A DNA stretch of 21,817 nucleotides from Thoreauomyces humboldtii. Taxonomy: Eukaryota; Chytridiomycota; Chytridiomycetes; Spizellomycetales; Powellomycetaceae. The stretch lies in the NCBI GenBank assembly GCA_027596035.1, contig JADGJA010000353.1:1-21817 (forward strand). Reading direction: 5' to 3'. The notes under the pieces are model-generated. The model was not told where the DNA came from, made no database searches, and saw only the letters and a program-made list of their open reading frames with translations. The stretch's first letter is position 1; every line of letters starts with the position of its first letter. Made by a program: the position numbers and the translations under genes. Below, one piece after another: positions 9,714 to 19,100 of the stretch.

Positions 9714-10626
9714 GCAGGGTGCTCCCATCGTTTTTACCCCTCCCCTTTCTCACTCCTTGCGCACTGTTGACGTTACCCCCCTTCTTCGATTAGTCTCAGT
9801 CCGTAGCTGTAGCGTTCCCTCTCTCATCACCCGCGCTTTTCTGTCTCATCAATACAAGCAAACCTCGATCACATCTCGCTTTTCATCAGCTTGAAAACGA
9901 GGAAGATGCTCTGCGCATAGTCACGTTTATAGCTAGACTCCTGGTTTGCAAGTTTGGCAACATTTGCCGAGTCGCAAGTCCTCGAGCGTCTGCGGAGGTC
10001 TGGACCGAGTTCGGCGGCCAGCTCAGCTTGCCCGATACGCTATTTCTCGATCTCGTTCAAGGCTTTTCGGAGGGACATTTCGGATACCTTACCACTCCTG
10101 CTTCCCATCACCGTTAGTCCTCCTGAAGGGCCTGTGTGGGTTCTATACAGGAGGAGGCAGGGACCTTTTCGACAGAGGTTCTGCCCCCTTCGCAGTCCTC
10201 GCAAGCTCACTCTGCTCTCCCGTGTGCTATATACGGTGGTTCTTGGAACAGCCGGTGACTTTTGGCGGTGATGATGCAAGCCATGAGCATATAGCCTCTC
10301 GAACATTGGCATGGCGTGATGTGATATGGTCGTGAGAAATCTGGCAAACAACCCTGGGAACCTTCCGCCAACGCTCTCGCAAAAGAGGCACTCTCGGTGG
10401 TGCTGCCGTGTTGCTCGCAAAGGTAGACTGAACAGGCGTGCTATTTATTGCTGGTGATCTCTCCGCTTGACCGTCCCATATCCTCAACGCTCTTCGGGCG
10501 ACATTTTGAAGCTGGAGCATCACAAAGTCTTGGAAGGATGATATTTGCATTGCAGAAAAAAGAGAGCGAAAGAAGATGTCTCAACAATCTACTGTACAAG
10601 TCTCGAGTGTCTTCAAGATGCAAGAT
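9714..10626. other. Convergent intergenic region, 913 bp
   Basis: The LIM gene and the GPI-protein gene end towards each other here. No gene is supported with confidence. The minus strand shows coding-like triplets from 10107 to 9869, interrupted by one TAG (10042-10040), and a TATATA-like stretch lies near 10226-10233. The remaining frames show no recognisable domain. Confidence 0.5.
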
Positions 10627-11118
10627 CTACATGAATCCAGCAGCGACGGCCGCGACAGCAGCCACAGCGGCGCCACCGCTCTTGAGAGCGGACGCACCGG
10701 ACAGAACGGGGGCGCCAGTGGACTGGTGTCCCTTTGCCGACTGGTTGGAGGTACAGGGGACGGACTTGGTGGAGGAAGAAGCGGACTGCGAGTGGACGCT
10801 CTTGGGACCCTTGGGAACGTCGGTTGTGGAGGACTTGGCCTTGGAGTGGTAAGGCTTGGAAGTGCCGGTAGGGGCGGGCGTTTCTACGGGGTCGTCGGCG
10901 CGTTCAGAGTGTTCTGCAGTTTCCGTGGCGGAGTGAACTAGGGTGAGGGGGTCGGAGCCGCCGACTACCGTGCTCGCGATGACAACTTCTGTGGGGGTGG
11001 GGAGGACGGGGGGCTCGATGACGGAGACGGCAATGTTGGATGCCGCGGATTTGGGGACGTTGGCGGCGCTGGCCGTGGCCGCGAGCGCAACGATCGCAAG
11101 GGTGGAGAAGAACCTCAT
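10627..11118 (-). CDS. Small secreted Ser/Thr/Ala-rich protein, probably GPI-anchored
   Basis: A single exon of 163 residues. It starts with a clear signal peptide (MRFFSTLAIVALAATASA), continues with a low-complexity S/T/P/A region suited to O-glycosylation, and ends in a hydrophobic alanine/valine tail (SGGAAVAAVAAVAAGFM) preceded by small residues, the layout of a GPI-attachment signal. It would sit in the plasma membrane or cell wall. Only one cysteine is present, so it is not a hydrophobin and not a CFEM protein. I recognise no family; such proteins evolve fast. A TATA box stands about 85 bp upstream of the ATG, which suits a strongly expressed surface protein. Confidence 0.85.
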   Translation of the reverse strand: MRFFSTLAIVALAATASAANVPKSAASNIAVSVIEPPVLPTPTEVVIASTVVGGSDPLTLVHSATETAEHSERADDPVETPAPTGTSKPYHSKAKSSTTDVPKGPKSVHSQSASSSTKSVPCTSNQSAKGHQSTGAPVLSGASALKSGGAAVAAVAAVAAGFM

Positions 11119-11199
11119 CTTTAAAGTTGCAGAGGGTGAAATGAGAAATGAGGATGCGTGGGTATGATGACAAAACGAGTGAGAAGGGGAGCTCGCCTC

Positions 11200-11211
11200 G
11201 CCTTTTATATG
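11200..11211 (-). promoter_or_regulatory. TATA box of the GPI-protein gene
   Basis: On the minus strand the sequence reads CATATAAAAGG, about 82-93 bp upstream of the ATG at 11118. Position and sequence fit a fungal TATA element. Confidence 0.6.
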
Positions 11212-11253
11212 AACGGGCGAGGCCGTATCGCGGTGTGAGAAGAGGCAGTCACA

Positions 11254-12288
11254 CTACACGAAGCGGTTCCATGTTGCGGCTACTGGCACGGTAAGCCAGC
11301 GCCCCAAGCCTCGTTCGTGGTCCCATGCATTCGTACAGAGTGTTTTTGCAAGGAAAACATGAATCGGCGAGGCTCGTTTCGGGCTGTCCGCTGTTCGGCC
11401 GCAGCCTGCCGAAAAAGAAGAAACGGCAACGTCGAACAAAGTTCTACAAACCGAGCAGGACGATCTTCGCTTCCCAAGAGAAGATTCCTCATGAGGAACA
11501 AAAGGAACAGAAGACCAAAGAGTACAAAGTGGTTGTACTGTATTTGCGTTTGCTATGGGCGTCTGCATGTGCTCTTTGTCTTCGTGCGGGAGGCGGTGGG
11601 GCCGAGCGTCCCGCAAGGATTGACCGGCTTTCCGACGCCAAATGAAGCTGTTGGGCCGTTCGCCGATACATGCATGGCCGTCGATAAGCATGTTCACGGA
11701 CAGTTGTACAGTACACTTTTGCCCCCTTGCTGTCGTCATCTTCCCTGCAGAGGTCTCTTTCCCATCGATCGCCTTTCTTGCAATCTTGTGTTTTTCCCGC
11801 TTCACCGTACAGTACATCCATTCCCGCAGCGAAAGCCGATGAACGAGGATGACCTGGGCCATCCCGGATGCAGTAAGTGGCCGAGTACAGTATCCACAAG
11901 GGATGTGAACTGACGGAAAGCGGGGTAAGTCTTGCAAAGGATATCGACGCTTGGTGCAGTCTTCTGATCCATCAGACATGCATGCGCCAGGAAGTTCCTC
12001 TCCTTCAAGGCTCTGAGAGGACAAGGATCGACAACAACCAGACACAGTTCCGCTGTTCAGCTGTGGTCTTCCAAGGAGAGACCTGGTGACGCTCTCCCAG
12101 CAGCCATGCCATGCCCGAATGCTCTGATGAGGCTGTGACAAGGGTGACACTTTTTGGATAGCTTGCACCGTACTGCACAGGGCCCACAGCCTCTCTGCGC
12201 TCGCACGACTTGTGTAGAGAGCCATGTCCATTCTGCAGAGCATTCGCTCATTCCGTCGTTCCGTCGTCCTAACCATCAATTGTAGCAT
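11254..12288 (-). CDS. Long unexplained reading frame, 344 codons, doubtful gene
   Basis: An uninterrupted ATG-to-stop frame lies in the gap between the GPI-protein gene and the protease gene. At near-even base composition a frame this long is unlikely by chance. However, the protein is rich in S, R and C, shows no signal peptide, membrane segment or recognisable domain, and a 198-codon frame (11317-11913) is open on the other strand. Its ATG is only 33 bp from the protease start, so transcription would have to run head to head. It may be a lineage-specific gene, a remnant, or a by-product of composition. Confidence 0.22.
   Translation of the reverse strand: MLQLMVRTTERRNERMLCRMDMALYTSRASAERLWALCSTVQAIQKVSPLSQPHQSIRAWHGCWESVTRSLLGRPQLNSGTVSGCCRSLSSQSLEGEELPGACMSDGSEDCTKRRYPLQDLPRFPSVHIPCGYCTRPLTASGMAQVILVHRLSLREWMYCTVKREKHKIARKAIDGKETSAGKMTTARGQKCTVQLSVNMLIDGHACIGERPNSFIWRRKAGQSLRDARPHRLPHEDKEHMQTPIANANTVQPLCTLWSSVPFVPHEESSLGKRRSSCSVCRTLFDVAVSSFSAGCGRTADSPKRASPIHVFLAKTLCTNAWDHERGLGRWLTVPVAATWNRFV
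11535..11892. promoter_or_regulatory. Cluster of four GTAC(A/T)GTA motifs
   Basis: The 8-mer occurs at 11535-11542 (GTACTGTA), 11706-11713, 11807-11814 and 11885-11892 (all GTACAGTA). A further copy on the other strand lies at 10590-10597, and near-matches at 12168 and 12473. The motif is nearly palindromic (TGTACAGTACA at 11705). The cluster sits upstream of both secreted-protein genes. A transcription-factor site is inferred; I cannot name the factor. Confidence 0.35.
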
Positions 12289-12321
12289 CGCTGGCGTCCG
12301 TTACGATCGCCTCCGACGTCG

Positions 12322-14039
12322 ATGATTTGCAAGACTTCATCCAGCCCAAGGAGCCGTCTGGTCTTGTGTTCCACTGTCGCGCTCTTGATCTTGGCTTGCA
12401 TCCCTCCCGTCAATGCAGACATTACCATGCAAGGGCCCGCGATGTGGCTCCCTGCGTTTCTCCCCTCTGGGGTACAGTCTTCCGCACCAGGTATGTGTTT
12501 GTAGTGTGTGCGCAACGCGCATTTGGCCATTCCGTGTGGACTATAGCAATCTCATCTTCGAATAACTCGTTCGCAGGTACTCGCCCAGCGACTTCGGACA
12601 AGGCAGCAAGACCCGCGGGCTCCCCTGCCGCCGTAGCTGCAGAGAAGGAGCCGTCATTGGTGAACTCTGTAGTTGACTCCGTTCTCACTAGCGCAAACCA
12701 AACAGCTGGCTCCTTGGCTGCCGACCGATACCTCATCGCTCTGCATCCCTCGGCCGATATGAACGAGCATCTTGCCTGGTTGGAGAGTGCCATGGCTTCC
12801 GTTACCAGTGCAACCACTGCTGATCGATTTGCTGGCCTGCTGCACACCTTCTCTCACGGCATGCAAGGTTATAGCGCGCATGTCCCGCCAGCCATAGCAA
12901 CTCTCCTTTCAAAACTTCACGCCGTGCAGTACATCGAGCAAGACGCGTACGTCTCGCACTACACACCGCTCCCCAAGCCTGGCAACATGGCTGGCGTGCC
13001 ACTAGAATCGTCCAACACTACCCTCCGAGCAACAGCGATCCCCATCACGGCAGCCGGGGACCTCGCGGATATGGGGACCAGCGCAACCCAGGCTTCCCCA
13101 CCCTGGGGTCTCACTCGCATCTCCCATCGTCAGCGCACAGACCAGGGCGTGTACGTCTATCCTGTGGACGGAGGAAATGGTGTCGACATCTACGTCCTCG
13201 ACTCGGGGTGCTACACCGCGCACCCGGATTTCGAAGGAAGGGCGAGATTCGGCGCCACGTTCTCCCCGGATGGAGAAGATGATGGATTCGGGCACGGAAC
13301 TCACGTGTCTGGCACGGCTGCATCGAAGACCTACGGAGTCGCAAAGGCAGCCAACATCGTAGCTGTCAAGGTGCTCAACAACAACGGTGGAGGACTCCTG
13401 TCGCAGGTAGCGTCGGGACTGCACTGGGTGGCCAGTCAGATCGCTGCACAGCGCAACGCCACCGCCAACATGGGCAATTCGACCCGCAGAGGAGCCGTCA
13501 TCAACATGTCGCTAGGAGGGGGAGGAACGTCCAAGACCTTGGATGCTTTGATCTCCCATCTCGTCACCACCCTCAACGTCCCCATCGCCGTCGCAGCAGG
13601 CAACGACAATGTCGACGCCTGTGCCTCCGCGCCCGCCGACTCGTCCGTGGTGTTCACGGTCGGCGCTTCGACCCAGGATGACTCCCGCGCCAACTTTTCC
13701 AACTTCGGACGATGCGTGAACCTCTTCGCTCCTGGGACCAACGTCACCTCCACCTGGATCCCACCGTGGACGACGGGGATGGAGAGCGGGACCAGCATGG
13801 CTTCACCCCACGTGGCCGGGATGATGGCCCTGTGGATCGCGAGGTACCCCGACGCCACTCCGGCGGACGTGTACGCTGGGTTGCAGAGGGTGGCGACCCC
13901 GGGGACCGTGAGCGATCTGCAGGGGAGCGGAGACGGGCTCTTGTACACCGGAATAAATCCGACGAACGCGGACCTTGCTTGGGAGGGACGAAGGGGTGGG
14001 GTGGCCATGTGGTGGGATGCTCTGAAGTCGTGGCTGTGA
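12322..14039 (+). CDS. Secreted subtilisin-like serine protease (S8, proteinase K type)
   Basis: Two exons, 12322-12490 and 12577-14039, give 543 residues. The first exon encodes a signal peptide with hydrophobic core LVLCSTVALLILAC, likely cut after NA near residue 33. An inhibitor I9-type propeptide covers about 110-200 (YLIALHP to VQYIEQDAYVS). The catalytic triad is complete: Asp265 in YVLDSG, His296 in GHGTHVSG and Ser463 in GTSMASPHVAG, with the oxyanion Asn399 in AAGNDN. Predicted role: an extracellular endopeptidase that matures by removing its propeptide. The 86-nt intron separates the signal-peptide exon from the rest. The start at 12322 was chosen because the longer frame from 12327 lacks a signal peptide. 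The Cys after the catalytic-Asp motif is unusual but does not affect the triad. Confidence 0.94.
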
Positions 14040-14129
14040 GGACGGAGATAGTAGGAGCACTTTGATATATTGTCCAGGATGGCGGTTGTATATGTTTTGC
14101 ATTTTTCAGTGTGTAATGTCCTTCACACT

Positions 14130-15233
14130 TTACTCTTCCTCTTCCTCGTCATTATCCAAGTCGTCCACAGCCTCTGCGACACCGTCCTGGATTGCAGCCG
14201 CGGACCACGCCGGCTCGTTTTTTGTTACGTGGATCGGGCATCACCAGATCATGCACAATGGCGTCAATGTCTTCGCCACAGACAATCAGAAACAAGTTTC
14301 CGTGCAATCGAGTTGCCTCCACTGGGAGGTAAATTGCAGCCGCGGGGGCTGCCAGGGCAATCGCACGCGGGGGTCTTTCCATCCCGCCGGAGCACTTCCC
14401 CAAGCGGACCCCGCACCTCCCAGTGGAGGCAACTGGAATGCACGGAAACTTGCTTCCGATTGTCTGTGGCGAAGACATTGACGCCATTGTGCATGATCTG
14501 GTGATGCCCGATCCACGTAACAAAAAACGAGCCGGCGTGGTCGTTGTGGAGAGAACCGTCCTCGTCGAGAAGAAACGTATTGGCGGGAACGGGGACCGGG
14601 TTGCCCTGGTGGTCGGTGAACCATACGCGAGCGACGTGCCGGCTGAGCTTTTCGACGCGAAGCACCCATTCGGCGAACTCATATCTATAAGAATTGCCGT
14701 CGGTGAACGAGAAGCTGCCGCGCGAGTTCACTAGAAGCTCAGTAAGCATTGTGTGTCGGCCGTGTATTGAATATGGCTTGCAAAGCCTGGGGTATGAACA
14801 CCAAAGGTTTTTGTTGCTTGCAGATGGCTCGATATGCATGTTCCCTCCAAGGTAGTCTTTCGACAGCTTTGAGCTCTTTTCTTTAAACACTACCGTACTC
14901 ACTTCCCCTTAGCATCAGGATCTCTGTAGATCACAAGCTTTCCATCCGCAACCTCGTCTCGGTAAGCCACAGACTGCCTAGCACCGTCCCTGCCTGCCGG
15001 CCGTCAGAATCGCAGGGGAGAGGCGGAAGCTATGCGGAAATTCCCACGTACACTAGAGTTTTACCTCTCGCTTTCCGTGTGGGGGTTCAACCTCCTCGGC
15101 CTCGGATGCAGCAAGATACTCGACGGGCCCATAGTAAAGAAGTGGACAGAAGGAGGGAAGGACGATCGTTGACCGGGACGGGAAGCTCCTTGCTGGATTC
15201 TACTATGTCAACTTGGAGTATGGAGATGTTCAT
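14130..15233 (-). CDS. Unrecognised gene, probably real but with an apparent frameshift near its 5' end
   Basis: I do not recognise the family. Proposed exons are 15233-15065, 14973-14903, 14786-14417 and 14186-14130, about 221 residues if a one-base shift near 15157-15166 is allowed for. Coding signs are strong in the third exon, rich in aromatic residues (SYRYEFAEWVLRVEKL, ARVWFTDHQGN, FFVTWIGHHQIMHN) with C/G-ending codons. The last exon encodes an acidic tail (DDLDNDEEEEE) before TAA. Exons 2 to 4 join in matching phases. Intron 3 is 230 nt, but subtracting an inserted 142-bp piece leaves 88 nt, like its neighbours. Exon 1 needs the frameshift, so the gene may be decaying, carry a sequencing error, or have a different first exon. 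Introns 1 and 2 have weak branch sites. Confidence 0.45.
14191..14203 (+). repeat. 13-bp direct repeat flanking the inverted exon copy (left)
   Basis: ATTGCAGCCGCGG here is identical to 14333-14345. The pair brackets the inserted inverted copy exactly and looks like a target-site duplication or a microhomology junction. Confidence 0.75.
14203..14330 (+). repeat. Inverted copy of exon 3 sequence, left arm (128 bp)
   Basis: Reading the plus strand here gives the same sequence as the minus strand of 14415-14542 with 4 mismatches in 128 positions (about 97 percent). It lies within the putative last intron of the minus-strand gene, in the opposite orientation to the source exon. Confidence 0.9.
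14333..14345 (+). repeat. 13-bp direct repeat flanking the inverted exon copy (right)
   Basis: Second copy of ATTGCAGCCGCGG, 142 bp from the first. Removing one repeat plus the 129 bp between the two restores a continuous 88-nt intron. Confidence 0.75.
14415..14542 (-). repeat. Source exon arm of the inverted repeat (128 bp)
   Basis: This is the 3' part of exon 3 of the 14130-15233 gene, plus the two GT bases of the following splice donor. It pairs with 14203-14330 across an 84-nt loop. Confidence 0.9.
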
Positions 15234-15329
15234 CAAAAACCCTGCGTCCGAAGGGCCGACACTTTCACGGACCAGCCCATCTCACGTCACGCCCTACTCC
15301 CTCTCAGAACACCTTAGAACACCTTAGTC

Positions 15330-15858
15330 ATGAACCCCGAGAAGCTCGCCAGGCTACAGGCCTCTGTCCGTATCGGCGGAAAGGGTACCCCCCGTCGCAA
15401 GGTGAAAAAGGTCCAGAAGTCCACCGGAACCGATGACAAGAAGCTCCAGTCCCAGCTCAAGAAGCTCAACGTCCAACCCGTGAACGGCATCGAGGAGGTC
15501 AACATGTTCAAGACGGACGGCACCGTTCTCCACTTCACCGCTCCAAAGGGTAAAGAAAAAAAAAATCTGTTTTGCTTCGTTCGTTTCCTCATTCGTCTCT
15601 GACGGTTTTATTCATCCAGTCCACGCGTCCATCGCGTCAAACACCTTCGTCATCTACGGCGCCGGAGAGAACAAGGAACTTACCGAGCTCGTGCCCGGAA
15701 TCCTCAACCAGCTCGGCCCCGACTCGCTCCAGTCCCTCAGGAAGCTCGCCGAGAGCTACCAACAAGCCCACGCCCACTCGCACGCCAACGGCGGAGACGA
15801 CGACGACGACGTCCCCGACCTCGTCGAGTCGTTCGACCAGGCCGAGGAGGAGAAGTAG
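15330..15858 (+). CDS. EGD1: Nascent polypeptide-associated complex, beta subunit
   Basis: Exons 15330-15549 and 15620-15858 give 152 residues. The N-terminus has the ribosome-binding basic motif of beta-[14 protein letters not shown] near residues 18-28, after [16 protein letters not shown]. The NAC domain follows ([32 protein letters not shown], split by the intron), and the tail is acidic ([21 protein letters not shown]). With alpha-NAC it binds nascent chains at the ribosome exit tunnel in the cytosol. The 70-nt intron begins GTAAAG followed by an A-run and has a CTGAC branch site. The gene starts 97 bp from the start proposed for the opposite-strand gene and converges on SKI3. Confidence 0.96.
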
Positions 15859-16159
15859 GAGACCTGACTCATCCGGTCTCTTGTTCGACTTTGAACACGC
15901 TAGTACAATTCTCTCTTCGCGTGCGGCTCACGTAGATAGAATCCCCCCATGGACGATACAGAACAAGCGAAGGCCTTTCATCGTATCTTCATGAACACCC
16001 ACCTCCCCTCCCAAAAGTCTATCACTCCTTCACTCGTCCATCCCTTCCCCTGTCTTTCTTATTGTAAATACGAATGTCCCAGTTACCCATTTTCCGGAGA
16101 CAAACTATCGATACTATCTGAATACCGCATACGAATGGAGTCTACAAGAGGTTTGCCGA
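15859..16159. other. Convergent intergenic region between EGD1 and SKI3
   Basis: 301 bp between two stop codons. The sequence is C/T-rich, then A/T-rich around 16060-16130, consistent with 3' UTRs and poly(A) sites of the two converging genes. I see no gene or repeat in it. Confidence 0.6.
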
Positions 16160-19100
16160 TCAAAGTCCGCTTTGCCGCTCGTTGAGCAGCAGCAGGGTCC
16201 AAGCCTTCGCAGGATCATCATCGTCCACAGCCTTCAAAGTCTTGTCAGCCTTCACCTGATCCCCGTTGACAGATTGACACAAGGCCAACAAACACCTTCC
16301 GGCGGCACAAGACGGCACGAGTCTCAACCCCTCGTTGACAGCTTCATTCGCGAGCGCCGTATCACCGGTCTCGAGACCCAGCAAGGCGAGTCGGAACAGC
16401 AGAGGCGCCTTCTCGGCCGGATGTACGACCCGCTTCACGGCAAGTGCGTGTCGAAGCGTCGCGTCGGCGGCGGGGTTCAGACCGAGGAGACCGTAGATGG
16501 CTGCTAGATCCTCGTATCCCGTGTCGAACTCCAGAGCCGCCCTGAACCCGAGAACGGCAGCTGCGACGTCTCCTGTCGTCTGTGAACCTCGTCCGTGAGC
16601 CACGAGGGCGTGTCCATGAAGCGGTCCGAGGTGGTTCAGGTTTGTCATGACGGAATTCGTGAAAAGTGGAGCTTGAGGGATTGCGTCCGGATCGTGACAG
16701 CTGAAGCGGATGAGACCTTCCGCCAGGAGGATGTTGGCCCATGCCAGGACGGCTGCATGTTTCTGTTCCGCTTTCATCAACAGGAGACCTCCCGGTGATT
16801 GGGAAGATTTGGCGGCAGCGCAGGAAGCCAAGGCTGATTCAGCTACTGCGACCGTCAGCTTCCCTACGCGTACGACGATCTCCGATTGTGCCTTCTCGCA
16901 GCATCCATCCGCATTCTCCCCTTCCGCGAGTGCCACGTCGGAGCGCACCTGCACCCCGAGTGCCATCCAAGTTGCGGGATCGCTGGGACAGGTACGGAGA
17001 GCCTTCTGGATGGACCGTCTTGGTTTCCTGCTCGGTCGATTGTTCCAGCGACGGGCAAGAGGAGCACCCAGAACCAGATCCGCGAGTCCCAATGTGACCT
17101 GAGCATCCGCCCTATGCTCCGTGCTCTCCACACCTGCGACCGATATCAAGGTGGCGGCCTCTGCCGTGACGAGGGCCGTCGTTCCCGTCGGTACGCGTCG
17201 ATAGACGAACTTTGCGAGTTTCTGCCATCTGTCCGCTTTCCAAGGTGCATGGTGGATGGCCTTACTGAGGAAACCCTTTGCGGCGGGAACGTTGCCCTGG
17301 ATCGCAAACAGCGAGCTTAGGAGATGATCGGCCGATTCGTCGTGAACGCCCATCTCCTCCGGCGAAACCCTCAACAGTCTCGCAGCGGCGTTCTGCGCGA
17401 GATCTCCGTCGCCTCTGACGAGTCCGAGTGCGCAAAGGGCCATCAGAGCTCGGACGTGGTTCGGGGTTCTCGTGACGCAGGTCAGGAGTTGTTCCTTCGC
17501 CAGGTCGAGATGCTGCTCGCTGCCCAAAGAGTAAAGGACCTGGCTGAGCGCGAACGTGACGTCGTTCAGCAGCGTCGTGTCCTCTTGAGCGAGCTCGAGG
17601 GCTTGCTGGAAGGAAGCGAGACCGGTTTGCACGTCACCGGCCAGGGAGAGAAGGAGGCCGCGACTAACGTGAGTGTAAGCGTCGCCTGCTCCCGACCCCA
17701 CCGCCTGCTCGAAAGCCTCAGCACTAGCTGCGAAGCGTCCCATCGAACAGAGGATGCGACCAAGATTCTCGGACATGCCTCGGCCGTCAGATCGCGCGAT
17801 GTTCTCCGCGACATCGTAAGTGGCCAGCGAGCTGAGAGCTTGCGTGAGTGCGGTGACTGAAGCTACATACTGTCCTTCTCGCTCTAAAGACAGCGCGAAA
17901 AGATTGAGTACGGCATGATCTGTCGGACGCTGTTCGGCGACTTTGGAAAGTATCATGGACACCGACGCGTGCTCTGCCTTCGCTGACCGTTCCACAGAAT
18001 GCTGATGCAGGGCTGTTGCGTACTGTAAGCTGATCTCGAGCTAACGGCGCAACAAGTCAGATTATCTAACTCAAAAGAATGTCCAGCTAGGACAATGTAC
18101 CTACCGAAACATGCCCACCAAGGTCATACGCTTGCTCCAAAGAATCCAAAGCATCCTTCCCTGTCCGCGCAGCGAGCAGCCCCTGGCCCAGCCATCCAAG
18201 ACCCCATTCTGGATCAACAAACAATGCTCGCGCAAAAGCCAGAACGGCAAGCTCAGAATCCTTCTCGATCAGATAAAGGTAACCCAAGTTGGACCAAAAC
18301 ACGGCGCGCTGCGGGTAGGCAAAATGGTTAATTTATCTGATGCACAAAGAAATATCATTTCTCCCTGCACTTACCGACGGGTTTATCTCGATAGCCTTAA
18401 TCAATGCATGTTGGCAGATCCTTGGATTCACCTTCAGATTGTACAGCGCCAAACCTTGCCAGTAAGTTTCGTTGAAAGGATCCTTCTCGATGGCCATACG
18501 AGCGCAGGCAATGGCAGTCTCGCTGAACTTTTTAGCGACATCTCCCTTGGCGCACGACGCTCGGTAAAAGGTCGCAAAGCCGAGGTCATGCCAGTATCCC
18601 GCAATAGCAGCTCCCACATCGTCGGACTTCACTTGGGTGCAAAGCGATAGAGCCACACGGTAGGCCATTGCGGCGATCTGGAGGACCGCGTCGAGGTTGG
18701 TGGCGGGAAGGTCTCCGGCAGCGTCAGGAAGCGAAACGATTGTGCCCAGCACATCCTTCGCATTTCGTAGAGTGTCGGGCGCGATACGATCCGCGTAGGC
18801 AGGGACCAGCCGTCTGTATGCCAGGCATGCATCTCCCAGCAGTTTAGCGAGAGAGTGGATCCTCGTTGTTTTCAAAGAAACCAAGCTTCGCTCGAGAGCC
18901 TCGGCCAGTAAAGCCGCGCACTCTCCGTAAGCCGTCTCCTCGAACGCGCGCTTCGCGTCCGAGAGAAGACTTGTGCAAAGTCCTTGGATAGCAGGGAGAT
19001 GAGCTCGTCCTGGATGCGACACCTCCAATATCGCGATAGCTCGACGGAAGTAGTCGATAGACTCCCCAAATGCGCTGAGCTTTTGCTTCAAGAGCGCGAC

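Noticed and set aside
10627..11118. Hydrophobin or CFEM effector
   Set aside because: Both families need eight cysteines; this protein has one.
13002..14008. Long minus-strand frames opposite the protease
   Set aside because: They are antisense shadows of a clearly coding exon with an intact catalytic triad and show no domain of their own.
12327..14039. Protease frame starting in the long uninterrupted frame at 12327
   Set aside because: That frame reads through the intron and lacks a signal peptide; the ATG at 12322 in another frame supplies one and splices in phase.
14423..14734. Plus-strand frame opposite the third exon of the unknown gene
   Set aside because: It reads plausibly, but it is the codon-aligned complement of the minus-strand exon, which is longer, richer in aromatic residues and joins to further exons in phase.
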